Shown: positions 27,732 to 40,610 of the stretch, one piece after another
How positions within the stretch are numbered: the stretch's first letter is position 1
How the letters are laid out: each line of letters opens with the position of its first letter
NCBI GenBank assembly: GCA_934045905.1
Contig: OW203762.1
Coordinates: 9,362,001 to 9,426,000, forward strand
Reading direction: 5' to 3'
DNA length: 64,000 nucleotides
Source of the DNA: Leuctra nigra
Taxonomy: Eukaryota > Arthropoda > Insecta > Plecoptera > Leuctridae
The notes under the pieces: model-generated
What the model was told of the DNA's origin: nothing
The model's input: the letters and a program-made list of their open reading frames with translations, nothing else
Databases searched by the model: none
Translations under genes and position numbers: made by a program

Positions 27732-29907
27732 GGCGTGCACGCGACGGAATGACGAGGCAATTGTCGGCGTTAATGTCGATTGTCTGTGGTACCTACCTAC
27801 TTCAACCGACTACGTTATAAAACAAAAATGTTTCTTTTTTCAAGCAATAAAACGTATTTTAGAGCAAATTACGTATACACTAGTGTTTAATTTTTTACTT
27901 TTTTAATCTCTTTTATATTTCTAGGTAATAAGAATTGAAAGACGTCGTTAAAAGTATCTTAAAAATTAATTTTATTACAATTTTGAGTGAACATTCGCAT
28001 GAAGGTCGCTTCCCCGTAATAATTTTCTTTGAATCAAATTTTTTTGATGTTTATGATTTCCTGTAACGGTATTTTAAAATGTAAATAATTTAGGGAGAGC
28101 ACTGCACTGGTATATGCTGAATACACATGTTCACTTTAGAAAAAAAGCTTTTTCGGTGCAACAACCTCTGCCAACACCTGCCCAATATCACACTTTCCCG
28201 TTCCTTTTATATTTGTTATCTTGAGGTAAAGAAACTGCAACAGAAATATACTTAAATACGTTTCTAAATCATTCGAAAACCAACAGAGTGTAGGTATTGC
28301 GGCTGGTTGAACGTCCGGCGCACTGAAGACGAGACTAGCGACGTCGCGACGGTGTAGTTAGACGTCGGAAGACGGGAAACAGACGCCGCAAGTCGGTCCA
28401 AGTGGTCATCAAACCACGGCGCAGTCGCAGTAGCGTCCCGGAGACACGACGCGACTGTTTATGTAATAACTCTTGGGATTCTTCGACGTTCTAACTATAG
28501 GATGATTCGTTAGGACGTTGTATCAGCAAACGTTCTTATTCTGGAAATGATATGTTTATGGCTTGTGAGATATTCTGAGGTTTAACTCATACTGAGTAAT
28601 ACTGAAGTTATCCTTATCGGAAGGATTTTGTCCTCCATGAGTTCAAAACGAATACGAGTGTTAGTGTCAATGTCCGTTTATGCAATAAGGCTAGCGGTCT
28701 TTAAAAGGAAGTTAATGTATTTATAGATTGAGGTGTGTTTGTATACAAGGAAAATGCTCTGTGTAACGCGTAAGCGAGCTTTATTGCATAGATTTAATAT
28801 TCGGGTGAAAGTTGCTGCTCAAGGAGAACTTGGGAAAGAGGGAACAATCTTTCCAAAAGCGTCAAAGGAGCATTTCTTTGTATATATTTGACAGATATAT
28901 TTCAAAACAAACGTAAAATGTGTGTAGGTAAGTAAAGTGCCAATTACCTACTCTTGAAATTATTAACCAATTGTTTGAAAATTATCAAAACCGCAATCGA
29001 AAGATTTATTTCACCAGAGTTTATTTCACAATCAATCTATTTTTAATGACAAACTCGTATGAATCATGTTCGATGAAATGCAGGACAAATGTGGTAGGTA
29101 TCTACATCGAAACAAGGTACATATATCTTTTAACAGGTATGTTGACAACACTCATGTCAACATTAAAAGAAGGCAATTAAGACTGAACAATATTCAAGAA
29201 GATAGGCAGTTAGTAAAGATTGAACTGTTAAATTCTGTGTGGCCCGAGCAAGGTCACTGCTCAATCATCCCTGTGCGCTTCCCACAACCACAAGCGATGA
29301 CATCTTAGGTCGGAACAGAGTCCAGTCGTCCACTGAGTGACGTAAGAAGGTCGAGGACGGGAACCCTCGCAAGAAGTATGTAATCTCTTGATGCGATTTA
29401 ATTGAAGCCATAGATCAATCACGAGTCACGTGACGGACTGTCCGAGCTGTCATTCGCGTCTCTTGCGGTTTCTGTGGTCACGTGATGGCTTGTGACGTCA
29501 GACATTGCTCGGGGGTGGGGCGGATTGTCTTCACATTTCGTGAACATTGCTTCACATTTTTAATTGCTTGATAGGCTGTCAGAGTTGTATTGGTATCGGA
29601 ATGGGGATTCCAACACAAACTGAATGTGACTTTCTTTTGTACCGCGAGATGGCTATTCTCTGTTTCAATGAAACAAGTTAAAAACAAGTAATTACGTTTA
29701 TGTTGATTGAGCAAGACTTTCCGTGAAATGTTCCTATTTATATTCCGTGAAATTTCATTTCAGTGCAAAATATTAAAAGTTTACGTTTTCATGATTGACG
29801 TACGATGATCAATGGTCAGATCAAAGGCCAAAGGCCACATGATCAAAGGCCACTGATGATCAATGGTCAATGATGATCGATACAGGTGACGATTATTTTG
29901 TTTCGCC
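27732..29907. other. upstream region of InaF gene 2
   Basis: A GC-rich patch at about 28300-28460 could be the start region of InaF gene 2, as its sequence is unlike the AT-rich surroundings. A fragment of the Helitron-like repeat end (GAAAATGCTCTGTGTAACGC) lies at about 28750-28785. The remaining open frames look random. Confidence 0.4.
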
Positions 29908-30286
29908 AGGTGGCCTATTCTATAACGAAAACGAAATCATTCCGGCCCGGGTACCTATACATTCTATATCTCTTTTTGATCTCGTCGCGGCCGCCTTCAT
30001 TTCACTGCCATTAAGATAGCAAATAACGCCGAAACGAAGGCGGCCCATTTATGTATTTCTATTTGGGTGTGTCTAGTTTAGTTATATTTTCAAAAAAAAT
30101 TAGTACCTTTGTGATGCCCCCGTCGCCGCAGCCCGCCTCATCCAACAGCACCGTAGAAGTGAACGGGCTGATCTTTATACAATGGGCGGCAGCGACGAGA
30201 TCAAAAAGAGATATAGAATAGGTACCCAGGAATCATTGAAGTCCAGGCCGGAATGATTTCGTTTTCGTTCTAGAATAGCCCCCCTG
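29908..30286. mobile_element. MITE with long imperfect inverted ends
   Basis: The left GGCCTATTCTATAACGAAAA and CATTCTATATCTCTTTTTGA pair with the right end at 30170-30286 (TCAAAAAGAGATATAGAATA, then TTTCGTTCTAGAATAGCC). A related end (CCCCCTATTCTATAACGAAA) lies at about 43981-44000 in the ABCA gene. No clear duplication seen. Confidence 0.7.
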
Positions 30287-30472
30287 GTCATGCTTCACTT
30301 GTCCACTACGCACTCCAACATGGACCAGCCAGAAGAATTGGAGCAGTTTCAACCAGCGCCCGGAGATTGGCGCAGTATGATTAAACTTGTATGGAGAAGC
30401 GAAGACGACGAGCTGTTCAATTGCTTGACTCCAAACTAAGTAGCCCTTATCAAGTGTAGGTAATATAATTAA

Positions 30473-31465
30473 CTAGGAAAACGCTCAGTGTAACGCGTTG
30501 ATGAGCGAGCACAGAACGTGCAACATCCCCATAGTCACGATGCACAACACGGCACAAGACGATTTTCTCTGAAATTTTTCAATCTCCATAATACTCTGGA
30601 TGAATAACAGATCCATTGTGTCGTAAAGTCTTACCTACATACTTTCTCCAGAAATCTCTTGTGACATCCCATACTAAACTCGTAAAATTACAATAATACT
30701 TGACTGATTGGGCTTACAATATGTAAAATTTAATATTAAGTTGGTCTTGATCACCATGCAAAATTTGAACTTAATGTGAACATTTTGATTGTCGACCAAT
30801 CAGAAGATATTATTTAAACTTAAACCAATTAGAGGATTTGGCCTTCGTACTGCATCCGATTTTATGCGCTAGCTCAAAAATGTTTTCATTTTACTGTACA
30901 TTGTGGATAGCTTGGCTGCTCTACAGGCCTTGCCTTGGAGCAGAAACTTAAAGAAGGCAGGGATGACAATTTAGTATACATTTTTCAAGATTATGGAATA
31001 AAATGACCTTAAAATGACAAAACTTTTGAAAATAACGACAGATTAGACTGAAAATTGGCAAAAATACCTAAAATGTTGGTACCAATGACCACGCGAAGTT
31101 TTAAGTTGATCGGTCAATCTGTTCTAGTTTAAATGTAAAAAATCACATTAAAAATGGGTTTAAATTTGAACCAATAGGAGGATTTGGCTGAAACTTTTTA
31201 TGATTGGGTACAATGTTGGTTGCAATGTTTTTGCTTAATTTCAAATTGATTGATGCAACCAATCGAAAGATTTTTTTTTTAAATTTGAACCAATCACGGG
31301 AGCCCGTTCAAAAACGATCCCAGGGACTGCATAGATTACGTTAGTATGTGTGCAAAATTTCAGATCGATTGCTTGAGCGGTTTGACCTAGGCTGTGACCA
31401 CAAAAAAAAAACACACAGAGAAAGTGCCATAAGAGTACCGTGGTGACGCTCGCTACGCTCGCTCA
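30473..31465 (-). mobile_element. Helitron-like repeat, copy B
   Basis: The - strand ends are TTGAGCGAGCGTAGCGAGCG and AGCGTTTTCCTAG|T; length 993 bp, uninterrupted. Another partial copy follows at once (AAAATGCTCTGTGTACGCGT at about 31472), so two copies lie nearly end to end. Confidence 0.65.
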
Positions 31466-32443
31466 ACTATGAAAATGCTCTGTGTACGCGTTGATAAGCG
31501 AGCACCGATACTTGAAAAATCATGAACCGAAATTTCGTAACGCACAATAACCGTGCATATTTTAGAAATTTTACATTTGGTGACAGATGTGGGATTCTAC
31601 ATTCATACTGAATTGAATCCACTCATTCAACATAAAAATAGGTATTCGACACTAAAATATGCAATACGCCACCTAGCGTACAAAATTAACATCTCCACCG
31701 AGTGAGGTAGTCGGACACTTTCATGTCAATCATATTATAACGAGTTCAGTAAAAGTTCGCGAAATAACAGAAATTGACGAATACCTCAGTGTCAACAATC
31801 CAATACAATCGGCATATTTCATTACAACACACATTCATTCAAATTCTTGCGAGAACTGATGTCTATCCACCAAAAGCAGCATTTGACAGATTGGATTTGT
31901 TTTGAACGAGGCGTCAAGAAAAATATGTAGACGAGTTGTTCAGAAGGCAGTGACATAATCAAAAGTAGGTAGGTTCATACGCGTTGATGAGCGAGCACCG
32001 ATGCGTGCAAAATCATGAAACAAAATTTTATAAAGCACCATGACCGTGCTAATTGTAATTTTCATATTTTATCATTTTTACATTTGGTGACAGATGTGGG
32101 ATTCTACATCAATACTGAATTGAAATATAATATATATACTCAATGAACATGAAAGTATGTATCTCTTTTTAATTAAAACTGAGAATACCTAGTCATCTAT
32201 TCGCTCTGGGTTCATAAGAAAATAAGATGAAGTTGCAGGGGAATTATGCAATTTCGATACCATAATCATGATCATATTAAAAATAGTGAAAATGTCAATT
32301 AGTTCATACGCTCTTTACTGATTGTACTGAGAGCTTAGAAAATAAGAGACAAATTTTTATTTTTATTGCTATGCAAAATGTAAACTTGACCTGACCTTTT
32401 AATTTTTTAGCCAATTAAGAGAAATTTTAACAATTTTAACTAA
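31466..32443. repeat. partial copies of the Helitron-like repeat
   Basis: The stretch 31472-31620 and a second start near 31980-32110 share GCGTTGATRAGCGAGCACCG and TTTGGTGACAGATGTGGGAT. They look like truncated family members. No gene. Confidence 0.5.
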
Positions 32444-33371
32444 CTAGGAAAACGCTCAGTGTAACGCGTTGATGAGCGGGCACAGAACATGCAGCATCCC
32501 CAGTCACAATACACGATACGGCACAAGACGATTTTCTCTGCAACTTTTCCAATCTTTATATACTCTGGATGAATATCGGATTTATTGTGTCGTGACTAAT
32601 AGGGAAGTCTCGTGAAGATTAGAATTCAGAATAATATTTATTTTATGAAAGTTGAGATGTTGCTGAACACAGATGTGGTATTATTTTTGTTGTTGGACGA
32701 ATAGTTCTCATGTAATTAATTTACAAAGTTTGATAGATCTCCTCTCATTTAAAAACAGGAAAATTGGCAATGACATCACAGTTTGCTATATTGCCATGGC
32801 AACAAGGGAATCCCCATGTCAACACAATGTTCAAGACTTGGAAGTGACATCACAGTTCTGATTCTTGTTAAAGGCCGTTTTTCCCGCCAAAAATCATATG
32901 ATATTTGAACTCGATTTTTATGAATGAAAATTTAAGATTTCACAGGTAATAATTGTATCTGTCATTATTATTTGTGTTTATTTATAGAAATTAACTAGAA
33001 TAAAATTTCATGAGACTTCCCTATTCATACATACTTTTTCCAGCTTTTGACAACCCATACTAAACTCGTAAAATGACAATTAATAATTGACTGATTGGGC
33101 TAACAATGTGTAAAAATTTAGATTATGTTGGTCTTGATCACCATGCAAAATTTGAACTTAATCGGAACATTTTGATTGTCGACCAATCAGAAGATATTAT
33201 TTAATTTTAAACTTAAACCAATTGGAGTATGTGGCCTTTGAACTGCATCAGATTTTATAAGAGCTAGTTTTATTGTAAATTGTGGACTGCTTGGCAGCTC
33301 TACAGGCCTTGGAGCAGAAGCTCAAGAAGGCAGGGATGAAAATGTAGTATACGTTTACAAATATTTCTAGA

Positions 33372-36300
33372 CATTGACATTACAAACATTAACTTCGCAG
33401 TTGTAACAGAAACAAAAAAGAAATTAAGAGGGAGCAAATATGTCGAGGACTACATTATGTTGTACAGCGGAGTAAATCAGAATTGCAGAGCAAGTAAGGG
33501 GGTAGCAATATTTATACATCGAAAATGGGAAAATAAAATAAAAAGTTACGATTATATAAGTGAAAGGATAATTATAGTTAAACTGCAACAGGAAAGAGGT
33601 AGTATGACTGTTGTGGGTGTCTATGCTCCTGAGGAGGGCAAGAAAGAAGAGAGTACACAGTTTTATAAGGACCTTCAGAAAATAATGAATCAGCAGAACC
33701 AGAAAGACCACTTGATCATTCTTGGAGATCTTAATGCCAGAGTAGGGAAAAGGCCAGTCCCGAATGTCATAGGAACGTTTGGAGAAGAAAGAATTAATGA
33801 AAATGGACACAATTTAAAAGAATTTGCAACATTTAACGAACTGAAAATTACCAATACTTTCTTCCGGAAGAAGGATATACACAAATATACGTGGTCCGCT
33901 CGAGGAACAAGATCGATTATCGACTACATAATTGTAAACAAGAAATTAGCAGGTCAAGTTACAGACACGAGAGTATTCCGGGGAGAAGACGTGAATACGG
34001 ATCATTTCTTACTAATCTCGCAGATCGTTCTGTATAAAAGATGGAAGAAGAGCAAAGGCATACCACAAGAAATGAAAGCTGAAGAAGTTTTTAAAACACA
34101 TCTATTGCAGGAAGAAAGTTTAAGAGACTTATATCAAAAGAGGTTGCACAAGGAATTAAATACAAAGGAGACTAGTCAAGACATTGAAGAAGAGTGGAGT
34201 AATTTGCAACATATGGTCAAGCAGGTTGCAATGGAAGTGTTGGGGAAGAAGAAGAAGCATGGAAGAATGAAAGGTCTAAAAATCTGGTCACAGGAAATAC
34301 AAATAGCTATTAAAGAGAAACAAGTAGCATATCTGAACCGGTTAAACGATCCAACAGTAGAACATAATAGAGACATACAAAGTCAAAAGAAATATTGCAA
34401 AGAACCTGGTTCGGAAAGCGCACCAAAACTCGTGGGATCGTTTTATTAGTGTAATTGAAAATGATGTCCATGGTAGACAGAGCATGGCTTATAAAACTAT
34501 GAAGTCATTCTCAAAATCAGAATGGGAGACATTGAGAATAGACTGTATAAGAAGTGAGGAGTGGAAGAGACACTACACAGATTTGTGGTATGACCCAAAC
34601 GCTGTTATAAATGAGATCCGAGAAGAAGACACACGAGGTTTAGATGACATAACAATACAAGAAGTAATTGAGGCCATTCGTGCCACAAAAAATAGAAAAG
34701 CAGCTGGGCTAAGTGGAATAGGCATGGAACTTTGGAAGTATGGGGGAATACTGTTGCATCAAAGACTTCTGCATCTTTTTAACATGTGCTGGAGAACGAG
34801 TACAATACCCAATGATTGGGCGAAGGCAAAAGTTATTTCTCTGTTCAAGAAAGGGAACCGCGACCTGTGTGCTAACTACAGAGGGATCAGTCTTCTTGAA
34901 ACCGCTTATAAAATATATGCCAGAATACTAAACTCTAGATTAAAGGTTATATCGGATCATTTAATTGATGAAGAACAGATGGGTTTTCGAGCGGGTCGTT
35001 CCACAACAGATGCTATCTTTACGCTTAAACAAATTATTGAGAAACGAAGAGAGTTCAATTGTGAGACACATATAGCTTTCATAGATCTAGAGAAAGCCTT
35101 TGATAGTGTTAACAGGCGAAAAATGTGGATGATCATGCAGAAGAGATGATATCCAATGCATCTGATAAGAGCGATAATGAGTCTATACCACAACACTACT
35201 ATTACTTTGGACCTGAGTGGCAGATTGACAGAAGAGATGCCATCAAATAAGGGAGTACGGCAAGGATGCGGCTTATCTCCAACGCTTTTTAATATATATT
35301 TAGACGACGCCATAAGACAATGGAAGAGATGTTTTAGAAAGGGAATAGAATTAAATGACAATACCACCCTGAATATGCTCTTGTATGCTGACGACATGGT
35401 ATTGATTCAAATGAACGAAAATGATTTGCAGAAAGGTATTCACACACTAAATGAAATCATGAGAAGTGATTATGGTCTAAAAATTTCAATAGCAAAAACG
35501 AAAACTATGGCTTTCAGAGGGCGGGAAGCAAGAAGAACAAAAATTGTCGTTAATAATGAGATTTTAGAACAGGTCAGTTACTTCAAATACCTTGGTTGCA
35601 ACATTTCACATTATCAAGACCGAGATGTAGAAGACAGGATTAATCAATTCAGAAGCATATTAGTGAGGGCTGTTAGCACATACATTTGGCAAAATAGTGC
35701 AAAATGTGATACTAATTTTTCCTTTAGCAGTCTTATAGGAAATTTTCCGCTCTTTCATAATTTCGATATCCTCAAAAAATCGGGCGGCCATTTTGGGCTC
35801 CAGGGCTGTCCAAAGTACCAAAAAGAGTGTATTTCAGTGAAATTATAATACTTTTGTCAATTTATTGTTTTTGTATAATAAACGATGTGTCAGGAAGGTA
35901 CGATAAAAAAATAAAAATTCTAAGTCTAACCAAAATGTATTTATTCAAGAAATTAAAGATGTCGGCGGGTAAGCTCTAAAATGACCGCCATTTTCAGGGA
36001 ATTTGTGCTTCAAGGTTGCAGTTGTTTATGTTGGTTCATATTATGTACTTTTAACTTAAAAATCAATGGGTCACGAAATTAACCCTTTGGGGGGTGGGGG
36101 GTGGAGACCTAAATGTTTCGATATCTGTACAATAGCCCACACTAGCTAGAGAAAAATGGTTCCTTGCACATACTAAAGAAAATGTGCTCTCTTCAAAAAA
36201 AAATACGAGAACTCAAAATTATGCCGCCATCTTGGATAAAAAGAGTTTATTTTTCATTTTTCGTAAAATTTAGTAAGTTTTATAAGCACTACGAAAAAGT

Positions 36301-37553
36301 TTATTTGACATAAAATATAGCCCTAATACTAATAATTAAATTTTTAATTTGCATATTTTCTGTATCTCCAACCGTTCTCATTGAAATTGCATTCTTGTAT
36401 TGAAAAAACGTCCCAGGATAGGGAGTTTAGCATGTAATGTTCGTCCAGGAGGCGGTGACTCGATACATTTGCAGTGAACAAGGGATGACCAAAACAGCTA
36501 ATTTATCATGATTTTTGAACTGCTGAGCACAAAAGAACTAAATATAATCGCGTCTCATTCAAGATGGCGACATAATTTTGTGATCTTGTAATTTTTTTCG
36601 AACAGAGCACAATTTTATTAGTGTATGCAAGAAATTATTAGTCCCTATCTACTATCGTTTATTTTACTGATATCGAAACATTTAGGTCTCCACCCCTCAC
36701 CCCCCAAAGGGTGAATTTCGTGATCCATCAATATTTAAGATAAAGGTCCATAATATTAACCTACATAAGCAACTGCAACCTTGAAAAACGAATTCCCTGA
36801 AAATTACTGGCATTTTAGAGCTTATCCGCCGACATCTTTAATTTCTTGAATAAATACAACTTTGGTTAGACCTAGAATTTTTATTTTTTTATCGTACCTT
36901 CCTGACACATCGTTTATTATAAAAGAACAATAAATTTACCAAAGTATTATAATTTCACTGAAATACACTCCTTTTGGCACTTTGAACAGCCCTGGAGCCC
37001 AAAATGGCCGCCCGATTTTTTGAGGATATCGAAATTAAGAAAGAGCGGAAAATTTCCTATAAGACTGCTAATGGAAAAATTAGTATCACATTTTGCACTG
37101 TTTTTGTGCTTACAGCCCTCACTATATGTGGAACTATCAATAAAAATTTACGAAACAAGACAAGGAAGGAAACCAGGATGAAATTCTATAAAATATTGGC
37201 CGTGCCTACATTATTATATGGATCTGAAACGTGGGTAACTACTAAACGCTCTGAACAACAAATGCAATCTGCTGAGATGAGATTCCTCAGATCTGTAAAG
37301 GGATGCTCAAGGGCAGACCGAATCAGGAATACGGATATACGACAGGAGCTAAACATCGAAAGCATTCACGACAAACTAAAGCACTACAAGTCGAAATGGA
37401 GCGAACACCTGCTAAGGATGCCGGAGAGCAGATTACCAGCTCAAGTTTGGGAGTACCACCCACATGGAAGAAGAAATTTAGGACGTCCAAGAAAGCGTTG
37501 GGAACCGGAACAGGCTGATAAGCCTAATCCATGAAGGATGATGATGATGATGA
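33372..37553 (+). mobile_element. RTE-type non-LTR retrotransposon, 5'-truncated and dead
   Basis: A 12-bp duplication AATATTTCTAGA flanks it (33360-33371 and 37554-37565), and it ends in a (GAT)n tail typical of RTE. The reading frame opens with an AP-type endonuclease (GDLNARVG at about 33724-33747; TDHFLL near 34000), missing its first part. Next comes reverse transcriptase: NYRGISLLETAYK near 34875, FIDLEKAF near 35080, and the catalytic YADD near 35385. The C-terminal region ends GRRNLGRPRKRW near 37467-37502. Breaks are a frameshift near 34390, a TGA at 35147-35149 where a glycine codon is expected, and a 1.46-kb foldback insertion at 35661. Confidence 0.9.
35661..37124. mobile_element. 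1.46-kb foldback element inside the RTE
   Basis: The ends TAGTGAGGGCTGT and ACAGCCCTCACTA are inverted, and the arms of about 580 bp (to about 36240 and from about 36545) remain paired with scattered differences, including blocks such as TCGGGCGGCCATTTTGGGCT. TAT (or ATAT) flanks both sides. Removing it rejoins ATA and TGT codons in the RTE frame as expected for that family. No transposase. The superfamily is unclear. Confidence 0.82.
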
Positions 37554-38081
37554 AATATTTCTAGATTATGGAATAAAATGTCCCTAAAATGACAAAAACT
37601 TTTGAAAATAACGTCAGATTAGACTGAAAATTGGCAAAAATACCTTAAATGTTGGTACCAATGACCATGCGAAGTTTTAAGTTGGTCGGTCAATCGGTTC
37701 TAGTTTAAATTTAAAAAATAATCGGAAAAATGGTCTCAAATTTGAACCAATGGGAGGGTTTGGCTGAAACTTTTTATGCTTGGGTTAAATGTTGGTTGAA
37801 ATGACTATGCTAAATTTCAAATTGATTGGACCAACCAGTCGACAGATAAGTTTTCTAAAATTTGAACCAATCACAGGATCCCTTTCAAAAACGATCCCAG
37901 AGACCGCATAGAATACGTTAGTAATTGTGTGCAAAATTTCAGATCGATTAGTTGTGCGGTTTGACGTGGGCAGTGCAGACAAAAAAAACATACATACATA
38001 CAAGTGCCTTAAGTGCCATAAGTGCCATAAGTGCCAAAGTGCCATAAGAGTATCGTGGTGACGCTCGCTACGCTCGCTCAA

Positions 38082-38512
38082 TAAACGGATTTGAAATAAA
38101 TTTATCACACTACCAAAATACTTTAGAACATTCCGCTTTGATAGGTCAAACAGTGTGAGGTACATTTCTTCATTTTTCAACCATACAGAAGGCAGCGCTA
38201 AAAAACTATACACTTTTAAGCTAGAAATAATGTTCGTATGTGTACGAAATTTAAGCTCGATCGGAAAACAATGTGACCTGACGTGACAAAAAATACAGAA
38301 ACCACTGTTACTTCTACATCAGAAGTAGTGAAATAAAGGTTTAAAAGTGATAAAACACGACAACATGTTAATTTTAAAGTAATGTTTAAAATTGAAGCAT
38401 TCTTAACTTACGCCCGGTGATGATTTTATGTGTCAGACTGTACTGTCGCATCAGCCAAACCAAACCATTACCAAAGCGCATTACCAAAGCCTTGTTACTT
38501 GCATTAAAACAA
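38082..38512. other. intergenic stretch with decayed repeat
   Basis: Segments such as GTGTACGAAATTTAAGCTCG look like a distant copy of the repeat family to the left. No gene. Confidence 0.35.
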
Positions 38513-38916
38513 ATCCCCATAAAAAACACTCCGTGTAAAAATACCAGCCAAGTCTCTTCAACTAAAAAAAATTATGAAATCTAAAAAATTCTGCACTGAA
38601 AAGTAGTGATATCAAAAAATGGTCCAAGTCAAAACTTTATTTGAAAATCAAAAAATACTTGGCGCATCGTGTATACATAGTTTAGAAGTATAGACCAGAT
38701 AGAAAATATACATCAAATATACATAATACATGTAGTATACCTATTATGCCCTAAAAAAAAGATGCGCCAAGTATTTTTTGATTTTCAAATAAAGTTTTGA
38801 CTTGGACCATTTTTTGATATCACTACTTTTCAGTGCAGAATTTTTTAGATTTCATAATTTTTTTTAGTTGAAGAGACTTGGCTGGTATTTTTACACAGAG
38901 TGTTTTTTATGGGGAT
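38513..38916. mobile_element. foldback element, about 160-bp arms
   Basis: The left arm (38513-38670) begins ATCCCCATAAAAAACACTC and the right arm (38758-38916) ends with its inverted copy GAGTGTTTTTTATGGGGAT. The arms are almost identical through CTTGGCGCATC, leaving a loop of about 90 bases. No coding potential. Confidence 0.85.
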
Positions 38917-39059
38917 ATCACTCCTTTTTTTAGTTTATTCTTAGAACTTGTGACGTCAATTGAACAATTACTAAATCCATTAAAAATAGTCGCCATTGAC
39001 AATTTGGTTTACTAATGAAAATCTGCGTATGGTACTATATATTTGCTTTAAATGATCTT

Positions 39060-39965
39060 TCATGAAGAATAGCAAAGGTTTCATTCCTATCAGTTAACCG
39101 AGTTCCGAGATATGGCAACACTTCGGTTTTCAAAATGGCTGCTGAACTTACTGCACTGCCACATAGAATGTATGTCTATAAATGATGTGTATCATTTTAA
39201 GTTTTCTGAATATGTATTCATTATATAGGATGGGATTATAATAATTTTTAAATTTGAATGATGTAATTTCCGGTCTTATAAATAGGAAATTTCTAGTGTG
39301 ACTGTTCCTATTTCATAGAGATGACCTTCCGAATCGTTTGGCGGTAGTTTCATACCGATCAGTCAACCAATTTTCAAGATATGACGTTACTTCCTGTTTC
39401 AAAATGGCTGCTGAAATCACTGACCCCTTGAATTATAATGTAAACATGATTACATTTTATTATAAGCTGTCTCAAATAGTATATTTATTGTATCAAAATG
39501 TAAATTTGTGAGATTTTTAAAATGTGTGACGTCATTTCCTGTTTCGGTATGGGAAACTGCAAATATTATTGATGATAATACATAAAGTTGACCGTCTAAA
39601 TTGTTTAGCGCTGGTTTCGTTCAAATCTATTTAGCCGTTATTGACATATGATGTCACTTCCGGTTTCAAAATGGCGGCTTCCGGTTGGTTTTATAATAAG
39701 TCAAATGAGAGTTCAAAAGTACATGACGTTACATAAATAACAAAATAATCGGATCAAATTTGTTGCCGAAATGCCAATCGATGTATTTCAAATTTCATGA
39801 CGTCATTTCCGGTTTCGTTAACATAAATTTTAGTCTGTTGCTATTGATAATCCATATAGTTGACCGTCTGAATCGTTTGGCGCAAATTTCGTTCCGATCG
39901 GTATAGCCGTTGTCGAGATATGACGTCACTTCCGGTTTCAAAATGGCGGCACAAAAAATTAATGG
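39060..39965. repeat. four diverged tandem units of about 265 bp
   Basis: Blocks with a worn or intact TGACGTCACTTCCGGTTTC followed by AAAATGGCNGC recur near 39110, 39380, 39650 and 39920, each preceded by a related TTCCGATCGGT / AGCCGTT stretch. They look like the body of a decayed repeat. It lies just past the 3' end of the ABCA gene. Confidence 0.75.
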
Positions 39966-40430
39966 GGTGACGGTTAAATCAGACGTTAAAAGTGCACACG
40001 TGGTAAAAATGTGAGATCAATCGGTTCAGCCGTTTTGGCTGTGGCCATGTTACCGGATTTGAATTCCAGGAGACTACTACTACTACTACTGAGATTATTA
40101 TTATTATGAAAACCGCCCTAAAACACTGTTTTCACGGCCCTCTAGCGCGCAAAGGGCGTAACCTATTGTTCCCAAATTGGGTATATGTTGTAGGGTGGGC
40201 CATAGCTCGAAATTAAGATATATCGCAACAATGTGAGATTTTCCAATTTTAAGATCCAGTAGGCCGAAAATGCCACTTTGATGCTTACAGTAAAAGTGGG
40301 TTTGCTCCAGCCTTTATATGAGAGTGTGCACGCGCCGTACGACTTGGCTGGCGTGGAGCGACCGCTCCACTAGATACCAAAATATCGTCTCATTCATTTA
40401 TGACATCTGGTATTTCCAAAATCTCCCGAG
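39966..40430. other. spacer downstream of the ABCA gene
   Basis: A short (CTA)n run lies at about 40072-40090. Nothing else recognised. Confidence 0.4.
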
Positions 40431-40436
40431 TTTATT
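40431..40436 (-). promoter_or_regulatory. candidate poly(A) signal of the ABCA gene
   Basis: AATAAA on the - strand, about 175 bases after the stop codon at 40611; the first clear one downstream. Confidence 0.45.
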
Positions 40437-40610
40437 TCACAAAACAACATACATTTGTTTATGGCGTCCCCTTGTTGACGGCGCCCTGTGTTGCCCCATC
40501 GCTATAGCACACCTCTAGATACAGTGCTGATGTCTTTGTAATGTATTTACTTTACTTATATATTCTAGATTTATATTCAACAGTAATTTTTAAAACTAAA
40601 TTAAAGTTCT

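Larger units (their letters stand above)
32444..38081 (-). mobile_element. Helitron-like repeat, copy C, interrupted by RTE
   Basis: It starts (on the + strand) CTAGGAAAACGCTCAGTGTA and ends GACGCTCGCTACGCTCGCTC with AA, the same ends as copies A, B and D. The body is split by the RTE element at 33372-37553. An extra segment (about 32590-33020) not seen in copy B suggests a further small insertion. Confidence 0.62.

Noticed and set aside
29066..29308. An 80-residue open frame with charged residues
   Set aside because: No family motif, no splice-site context and no neighbouring exon; chance in AT-rich DNA.
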